Shown here: positions 58,856-64,000 of the stretch, piece after piece
How positions within the stretch are numbered: position 1 is the first letter of the stretch
Layout: the number at the start of each line of letters is the position of its first letter
Source: DASQBT01 sp963746955
Lineage (GTDB): Bacteria > Pseudomonadota > Gammaproteobacteria > Burkholderiales > Thiobacillaceae
Direction of reading: 5' to 3'
DNA: 64,000 nucleotides
NCBI GenBank assembly: GCA_963746955.1
Contig: CAVVDR010000009.1
Coordinates: 62,001 to 126,000 of the forward strand
Program-made: the position numbers and the translations under genes
Notes under the pieces: generated by a model
What the model was told of the DNA's origin: nothing
What the model saw: the letters and a program-made list of their open reading frames with translations, nothing else
Databases searched by the model: none

Positions 58856-61697
58856 CTACAAAAACACCCTGAACCTGCCCGACACCTCTTTCCCCATGCG
58901 CGGCGACCTGGCCCGGCGGGAGCCCGGCTGGGTTCGCGCCTGGCAGGAGCAGAAACGCTACGAGCGCATACGCGAGCGCTCCGCGGGACGGCCCAAGTTC
59001 ATCCTGCACGATGGCCCGCCCTATGCAAACGGTGACATACACATCGGCCATGCGGTCAACAAGATACTCAAGGACATTATCGTCAAGGCCAAGACTCTGG
59101 CGGGATTCGATGCGCCCTACGTGCCAGGCTGGGATTGCCACGGTCTGCCGATCGAGTTGCAGGTGGAAAAGCGGCACGGCAAGGATCTGGATCCGGCAAG
59201 GTTCCGCGAACTGTGCCGTGCCTATGCCGGCGAACAGATCGAGCGGCAGAAGAAGGACTTCATCCGCCTGGGCGTGCTGGGGGATTGGGTTCATCCGTAC
59301 CGCACCATGGACTACGCCTTCGAGGCCAATATCATCCGCCAGTTGGCGCTTATCCACGCCGCCGGTTTCCTCCACCAGGGCGCCAAGCCGGTGCACTGGT
59401 GCGTGGACTGCGGTTCCGCCCTGGCCGAAGCGGAAGTGGAGTACGAGGACAAGACCTCTCCGGCCATCGATGTCGCGTTCACCGTAGCGGACAATGCGGA
59501 CTTCGCGCGGCGCGTCAATAATCTTGTTGCACCGAATGTCCCTGTACACGCCGTCATCTGGACCACGACCCCCTGGACCCTGCCTGCCAACCAGGCCGTC
59601 GCCGTGCAGCCGGAATTTGATTACTACCTGATCATGACCCCGTGCGGCATCCTGATCCTTGCCACGGAATTGGCGGACGCCGCACTCAAACGCTACGGCA
59701 TCGACGCAGCCGATGTAATAGGCCAGGTGAAAGGACAGGTACTCGAGGGCCTCATGCTTCATCATCCCTTCCAGGATCGCCAAGTACCCATCATCAACAG
59801 CGACCACGTGACCCTGGAGGCGGGCACCGGCCTGGTTCACATCGCCCCCGGCCACGGACTGGAGGACTATGTCGTCGGCAACCGCTACGGCCTGAAAGTG
59901 GACAACCCGGTCGGGGACGACGGACGCTTCTATGCCTCGGTCCCGGACGTGGGCGGCAAAAGCGTCTGGGAGGCCAATCCGCTTATCGTTGGGCTGCTGA
60001 AAAAGGATTGCCAACTGCTGAGCCACGAAGCACTGCGGCACAGCTATCCCCACTGCTGGCGCCACAAGACGCCGGTCATTTTCCGCGCCACCCGGCAGTG
60101 GTTCATCGGGATGGATGGCAGGAATCAGGGATCAGGGATCAGGGATCAGGAAACCCTGCGCAGCTTGGCGATGCGCGCGGTTGACTCCACCGAGTTTTTC
60201 CCTTCCTGGGGGCGCCAGAGGCTGGAAGGCATGATCAGCAACCGGCCCGACTGGTGTATCTCGCGCCAACGCGACTGGGGGGTGCCGATTCCCGTCTTCA
60301 CCCACAAGGAAACGACTGAGCTGCATCCGCGTACCGGTGAATTGATGGAGGAAGTGGCCCGAAGAGTGGAACAGTCCGGCGTGGAAGCGTGGTTCGATCT
60401 GGAGCCGGCCGAACTCATCGGCGACGATGCCGACCAGTATGAGAAGTCGCGCCATACGCTCGATGTGTGGTTTGATTCCGGCACCACCCATGCGTGCGTG
60501 CTCAAGCAGCGCGCCGAGCTGGCCCACCCGGCAGACCTTTACCTGGAAGGCTCGGACCAACACCGCGGCTGGTTCCAGAGCTCGCTCCTCACCGGTTGTG
60601 CCACCGACGGCTACGCCCCTTTCAGGGCGTTGCTCACCCACGGGTTTGTGGTGGATGGAAAAGGCCACAAGATGAGCAAGTCGAAGGGCAATGTCATCGC
60701 GCCGCAAAAGGTGATGGATCAATATGGCGCAGACATCCTGCGCCTGTGGGTAGCGCTCACCGATTACTCCAGCGAGTTGTCCATATCCGACGAAATCCTA
60801 AAACGGGTGGTGGAAAGCTATCGCAGACTCAGAAACACCCTGCGCTTTCTGCTTGCCAACACGGCGGATTTCAATCCAGACAGCGATATGCTGCCGGTTG
60901 CCGAATGGGTTGAAATCGACCGCTACGCCCTGGCTCTAGCCCGCAGGCTGCAGGATGAACTCATCGGCCACTACGAGAATTACGAGTTCCACCAGGTGGC
61001 GCAGAAACTCCAATCTTTCTGCTCCGAGGACTTGGGCGGATTCTACCTCGACATCCTCAAAGACCGCCTCTACACCACGGGCGCCCGTTCCGTGGCGCGG
61101 CGATCTGCGCAAAGCGCGCTGTACCATATCGCCCAGGCACTCACCCGGCTGATGGCGCCGATACTTTCCTTTACTGGGGAGGAGGTTCACGCGGTGCTCT
61201 CCGTTGGCCAGGCTCCCCTCACCCCGGCCCTCTCCCCTCGGGGAGGGGCGAGGGAGAATGACGACGACAGCGTCTTCTTCCATACCTGGTACGCCCTTCC
61301 CGAGCAAACCGGCGAGCGCGAACTGCTCGACAATTGGAGAAGCGTGCGCCAGTTCCGCGAGGTCGTGACCAAGCGCCTGGAAGAGTCACGTGCCCGTGGC
61401 CTGATCGGCTCATCCTTGCAGGCAGAGCTGGACATGCAAGCCTCCGGGGAGACTTTTGAAACCCTGGCTCGTTTGCAAGATGATCTGCGTTTTGTCCTGA
61501 TCACCTCCCGCGCAACGCTGCAGCGATCTCCAGACGGAGCCGCGGTGCTAATGGAAGTAACGCCCTCGACCTATGCCAAGTGCGAGCGGTGCTGGCATTA
61601 CCGGGGCGACGTGGGAATCCACCCGGAGCATCCCTCCTTGTGCGGCCGTTGTCACAGCAATCTGTTCGGCGCGGGAGAGCAGCGCGTCCATGCTTAA
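58848..61697 (+). CDS. ileS: Isoleucyl-tRNA synthetase with two repeat-derived insertions
   Basis: Class I synthetase, 949 residues from the ATG inside the ribF end. HIGH motif in DIHIGHAVNK near 63-72, editing domain with TTPWTLPANQAV, KMSKS in GHKMSKSKGN at about 606-615, and a C-terminal zinc site (CERCWHYRG, LCGRCHS) near 911-937. Two in-frame insertions relative to the family: residues about 424-436, encoded by a heptamer repeat (60124-60150), right after WFIGMD; and residues about 788-804 (PLTPALSPRGGARE), encoded by a GC-rich palindrome (61214-61257). Neither breaks a known catalytic motif. Confidence 0.95.
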   Translation: MADYKNTLNLPDTSFPMRGDLARREPGWVRAWQEQKRYERIRERSAGRPKFILHDGPPYANGDIHIGHAVNKILKDIIVKAKTLAGFDAPYVPGWDCHGLPIELQVEKRHGKDLDPARFRELCRAYAGEQIERQKKDFIRLGVLGDWVHPYRTMDYAFEANIIRQLALIHAAGFLHQGAKPVHWCVDCGSALAEAEVEYEDKTSPAIDVAFTVADNADFARRVNNLVAPNVPVHAVIWTTTPWTLPANQAVAVQPEFDYYLIMTPCGILILATELADAALKRYGIDAADVIGQVKGQVLEGLMLHHPFQDRQVPIINSDHVTLEAGTGLVHIAPGHGLEDYVVGNRYGLKVDNPVGDDGRFYASVPDVGGKSVWEANPLIVGLLKKDCQLLSHEALRHSYPHCWRHKTPVIFRATRQWFIGMDGRNQGSGIRDQETLRSLAMRAVDSTEFFPSWGRQRLEGMISNRPDWCISRQRDWGVPIPVFTHKETTELHPRTGELMEEVARRVEQSGVEAWFDLEPAELIGDDADQYEKSRHTLDVWFDSGTTHACVLKQRAELAHPADLYLEGSDQHRGWFQSSLLTGCATDGYAPFRALLTHGFVVDGKGHKMSKSKGNVIAPQKVMDQYGADILRLWVALTDYSSELSISDEILKRVVESYRRLRNTLRFLLANTADFNPDSDMLPVAEWVEIDRYALALARRLQDELIGHYENYEFHQVAQKLQSFCSEDLGGFYLDILKDRLYTTGARSVARRSAQSALYHIAQALTRLMAPILSFTGEEVHAVLSVGQAPLTPALSPRGGARENDDDSVFFHTWYALPEQTGERELLDNWRSVRQFREVVTKRLEESRARGLIGSSLQAELDMQASGETFETLARLQDDLRFVLITSRATLQRSPDGAAVLMEVTPSTYAKCERCWHYRGDVGIHPEHPSLCGRCHSNLFGAGEQRVHA
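60124..60150 (+). repeat. ATCAGGG heptamer repeat inside ileS
   Basis: ATCAGGG occurs three times in a row and a fourth time in part. It encodes NQGSGIRDQ between WFIGMDG and ETLRSLA. Three heptamers make 21 bases, so the frame is kept. Variation in copy number by one unit would shift the frame and destroy ileS. Confidence 0.85.
61214..61257 (+). repeat. GC-rich palindromic repeat (REP-like), copy D, inside ileS
   Basis: CCCTCACCCCGGCCCTCTCCC, CT, CGGGGAGGGG, CGAGGGAG. It encodes PLTPALSPRGGARE in ileS, a peptide known to arise wherever this repeat enters coding sequence. The match to copy C (minus strand) is nearly exact over the first 20 bases. Confidence 0.85.
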
Positions 61698-62154
61698 GTG
61701 GTTGTGGATTTCGGCCCTGGTCATCGCGGTGGACCAGATCACCAAGTGGGCGGTTTTTGTCGGCATGGAGTATCCCTCGACGATACCGGTGCTGCCTTTT
61801 TTCAGCCTTGTGCATGTGCACAACAGCGGCGCCGCGTTCAGCATCCTGGCCGACGCCGCAGGCTGGCAGCGCTATCTGTTTCTCGCCATCGGCCTCGGCG
61901 CGAGCGCATTCTTGCTCTACCTGCTCGAACGGCATCGCGACGAAAATCTCATGGCGATCAGCGTGGCCCTTATTCTGGGGGGCGCACTGGGCAATATCAT
62001 CGACCGGCTGTGGCACGGATTCGTGGTCGACTTCTTCTATTTTCACTACCAATCGTTTACCTTTCCTGCATTCAATGTCGCCGACTCGGCCATCTCCGTG
62101 GGGGCGGCGCTGCTGATCTGGGATGCCCTGTTGAACAAGCGAAGACATGGGTAG
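61690..62154 (+). CDS. lspA: Signal peptidase II (lipoprotein signal peptidase)
   Basis: 154 residues from the ATG at 61690, overlapping the ileS stop by 8 bases. Four membrane helices. The catalytic aspartates sit in NIIDRLWHGFVVDFFYF and FNVADSAISVGA. Cleaves prolipoproteins such as the BamB and PilF precursors found here. Confidence 0.96.
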   Translation: MLKWLWISALVIAVDQITKWAVFVGMEYPSTIPVLPFFSLVHVHNSGAAFSILADAAGWQRYLFLAIGLGASAFLLYLLERHRDENLMAISVALILGGALGNIIDRLWHGFVVDFFYFHYQSFTFPAFNVADSAISVGAALLIWDALLNKRRHG

Positions 62155-62587
62155 CAATACCGAAGTCGCTTGGGGCGACACCGTCACTCTTCGTTACGCC
62201 ATCCGCCTGCGCGACGGCACCGAGATCATTTCCAACTTCGACGAGCCGGAACCCGATCGCATTACCCTGGGAGACGGCACCCTGATCCAGACCCTCGAAC
62301 AGTGGCTGGTCGGCCTTAAGGCAGGCGAGCGCCACGTGTTTCTGCTGGAGCCCTGGCAGGCGTTCGGCAGCCGCAACGAGGAACTGATTCAAACCATTGC
62401 CGCAGAAGACATTCCGCCAGGTCTGGATTTCAGCCCCGACCAGTTGGTGGAATTTTCCCTGCCCAACGGACAGACGCTGCCCGGCCGCATCCTGGAATCA
62501 AGCGAGACCGGCATAAGGGCGGACTTCAATCATCCCTTGACGGATTGTCCGATAGAATTTGAAGTGGAAGTCGAATCCATCGACTGA
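62147..62587 (+). CDS. fkpB: FKBP-type peptidyl-prolyl isomerase, SlpA/FkpB-like
   Basis: 146 residues: VTLRYAIRLRDGTEIISNFDE, ITLGDGTLIQTLEQWLVGLKAGERHVFLLEP in parts, with the IF insertion (GSRNEELIQTI) and a C-terminal DFNHPL-G-like DFNHPLTDCPIEFEVEVE. The FKBP ligand Asp-Gly and Asn-His-Pro-Leu are typical. Overlaps lspA by 8 bases. Confidence 0.95.
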   Translation: MGSNTEVAWGDTVTLRYAIRLRDGTEIISNFDEPEPDRITLGDGTLIQTLEQWLVGLKAGERHVFLLEPWQAFGSRNEELIQTIAAEDIPPGLDFSPDQLVEFSLPNGQTLPGRILESSETGIRADFNHPLTDCPIEFEVEVESID

Positions 62588-62599
62588 CGAGCCCGCGCC

Positions 62600-63532
62600 A
62601 TGACGATTGAGAACCGCATCCTGTTTCTTGCCAATCCGCGCGGTTTCTGCGCGGGTGTGGACCGGGCCATCGCAATCGTCGAGCGGGCCCTGGAAAAATT
62701 CGGCGCGCCCATCTATGTGCGGCATGAAGTGGTGCACAACGCGTACGTGGTCAACGACCTGAAACGCAAGGGCGCCGTGTTTGTCGAGGAACTGGATGAA
62801 GTGCCCGCCGGCGCCACCGTCATTTTCAGCGCCCATGGCGTCTCCCAGGCGGTTCGCGCCGAAGCCGAACGGCGCGGACTCAAGGTGTTTGATGCCACCT
62901 GTCCGCTGGTCACCAAGGTCCATGTCGAGGTGGCCAGGATGCGCGACAAGGGGCTGGAAATTATCATGATCGGCCACAAGGGTCACCCTGAAGTGGAAGG
63001 CACCATGGGCCAGGCCCAAGGCGGCATGTATCTGGTTGAAACGCCGCAGGACGCGGCCGCGCTGCAAGTCACGGATCCGGACAGACTGGCCTATGTGACC
63101 CAGACCACCCTGTCGGTGGACGATGCCGCCCGGGTCGTGGACGCCCTCAAACAGCGCTTTCCCGCCATCATCGGGCCGAAGAAGGACGACATCTGTTATG
63201 CCACGCAAAACCGCCAGGATGCGGTCAAGAAACTGGCTGCGGAGTGCGACGTGGTGATCGTGGTCGGCTCGCCCAACAGTTCCAATTCCAACCGGCTGCG
63301 GGAAGTGGCGCAGAACCTTGGCGTGCCTGCCTATCTGGTCGATGGGGCCGCGGACATCGACCCCGCCTGGCTCAGCGCCAAGCCGCGTATCGGCATCTCC
63401 GCCGGCGCGTCGGCGCCGGAAATTCTGGTCAGCCAGCTCGTCGATCGCCTGAAACAGCTCGGGGCCAGCTCAGTGGCCCCGCTCGAGGGCATGCAGGAGA
63501 AAGTCAGCTTCCCGCTGCCGAAAGGGCTCTAG
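62600..63532 (+). CDS. ispH: 4-hydroxy-3-methylbut-2-enyl diphosphate reductase
   Basis: Last enzyme of the MEP pathway, a [4Fe-4S] protein that makes IPP and DMAPP. 310 residues, cluster ligands Cys17 (RGFCAGVDRA), Cys101 (DATCPLV) and a third Cys later; FSAHGVS and HPEVEGTMGQ are conserved active-site stretches, and VGSPNSSNSNRL near residue 222. Pairs with ispG at 28291. Confidence 0.96.
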   Translation: MTIENRILFLANPRGFCAGVDRAIAIVERALEKFGAPIYVRHEVVHNAYVVNDLKRKGAVFVEELDEVPAGATVIFSAHGVSQAVRAEAERRGLKVFDATCPLVTKVHVEVARMRDKGLEIIMIGHKGHPEVEGTMGQAQGGMYLVETPQDAAALQVTDPDRLAYVTQTTLSVDDAARVVDALKQRFPAIIGPKKDDICYATQNRQDAVKKLAAECDVVIVVGSPNSSNSNRLREVAQNLGVPAYLVDGAADIDPAWLSAKPRIGISAGASAPEILVSQLVDRLKQLGASSVAPLEGMQEKVSFPLPKGL

Positions 63533-63545
63533 CCCGCTGCCCAGG

Positions 63546-63953
63546 CTACTGTCTCCAGCAGGTCGACACGGCAGCCGCCGAGCCCTTGACCCCCGTGTTT
63601 GACAGCGTCAGCGTCCCGCAACTGTCCCCCGCCATGGCATTCTTGGGCACCGCGCTAGCCAGGTAGGTCGTGGCGGTCGGGGCCAACAGGATGTCGTAAT
63701 ACTTCGCCGATCCCTCAATGGGCGATTCCGTCGCAATCGGCGTTGCGCCGACATAGGTATTGGGGCTTTGCTCCGTGTAATAACGCTCCACGAACTGCGC
63801 AGTCTGCAACAGCACGGTCTCGGCGTCGGCGCGGCGCGCCCTGGCGGCATAAGCCTGGTAGGAGGGCACGGCGATGGCCGTCAGGATGGCCACGATCGAA
63901 ACCACGATCAGCAATTCAATCAGGGTCACACCCAGTTCAGGTCTCATCTTCAT
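63546..63953 (-). CDS. Type IV pilin-like protein, PilE family
   Basis: 135 residues from the ATG at 63953 (GGGAG ribosome site). The prepilin leader MKMRPELG ends in the cleavage site G|V-T-L-I-E-L-L, with Glu5 of the mature chain intact, followed by the long hydrophobic helix. The C-terminus has two Cys (DSCGTL, STCWRQ) for the usual D-region disulfide. The residue at position +1 is Val instead of Phe or Met, a small deviation seen in minor pilins. It is convergent with ispH. An earlier start at 63977 would overlap a gene that probably ends just outside the window. Confidence 0.88.
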   Translation of the reverse strand: MKMRPELGVTLIELLIVVSIVAILTAIAVPSYQAYAARARRADAETVLLQTAQFVERYYTEQSPNTYVGATPIATESPIEGSAKYYDILLAPTATTYLASAVPKNAMAGDSCGTLTLSNTGVKGSAAAVSTCWRQ

Positions 63954-64000
63954 TTCACTCCCAAGCTTGTTGTTCATCGCCGTATCCTGTTCAAGTCCAC

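Noticed and set aside
60124..60150. CRISPR array or direct-repeat array
   Set aside because: Repeats are 7 bases long with no spacers; no CRISPR-like repeat-spacer pattern was seen anywhere in the window.
58848..61697. ileS as a frameshifted or broken gene because of its repeats
   Set aside because: Both insertions keep the frame and all class I motifs and the zinc site follow in one reading frame.

Overview
The window looks like a chromosomal segment of a betaproteobacterium, most plausibly a Nitrosomonadales-type organism. The evidence is the gene order (cdsA-uppS-frr-pyrH-tsf-rpsB next to map-glnD; purA-hisZ-hflC-hflK-hflX-hfq; der-bamB-yfgM-hisS-ispG-rodZ-pilF-rlmN-ndk; petABC next to sspAB), a proteasome homologue of the type known mainly from betaproteobacteria, DUF3579, GC-rich codon use and interspersed GC-rich palindromic repeats. 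This is an inference from content; no rRNA is present.

Layout. Bases 1-4.3 kb: minus-strand translation and envelope operon (rpsB, tsf, pyrH, frr, uppS, start of cdsA), divergent from map-glnD. 8-13.7 kb: minus-strand FlaF-like pair, def, a purine-salvage pair (methylthioinosine-type phosphorylase plus hpt), rlmB and rnr, then tRNA-Leu(CAG) with a near-perfect promoter. 13.9-21.8 kb: purA, hisZ, hflC/K/X, hfq and a GAF-GGDEF-EAL protein. 22-33.5 kb: an exported PhoD-like phosphatase, der through ndk, and a cold-shock gene.

33.5-37.7 kb is the accessory region, next to tRNA-Thr(TGT). It is visibly more AT-rich than its surroundings. It holds a two-gene operon of a ParB-like protein followed one base later by an Mrr-type restriction endonuclease. 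The endonuclease gene is cut in two by a 1.34-kb insertion sequence, and the two halves rejoin in frame and complete one Mrr fold. I regard this pair as the best candidate here for a poorly described, now inactivated, DNA-defence system.

37.7-55 kb: sspA/sspB, the cytochrome bc1 complex (petABC), a DegS-like protease, a DUF255 thioredoxin-fold protein, orn, a small cytochrome c, a pterin dehydratase, a free-standing CZB zinc-binding domain, rsgA, a DsrE-like exported protein, CBS and DJ-1 proteins, YajQ, the proteasome homologue, ppnP and the arginine genes argG-argF-argD with an embedded DUF2283 gene. 55-64 kb: a 31-residue membrane miniprotein ahead of a PuuD-like membrane protein, DUF3579, rpsT, murJ, ribF, ileS, lspA, fkpB, ispH and a type IV pilin.

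A second theme is repeat sequence inside essential genes. ileS carries two in-frame insertions, one a GC-rich palindrome shared with three intergenic sites in this window and one a heptamer repeat. rlmN carries an acidic insertion with an internal duplication and sits beside another inverted-repeat element. A 120-bp MITE-like palindrome lies between murJ and ribF.
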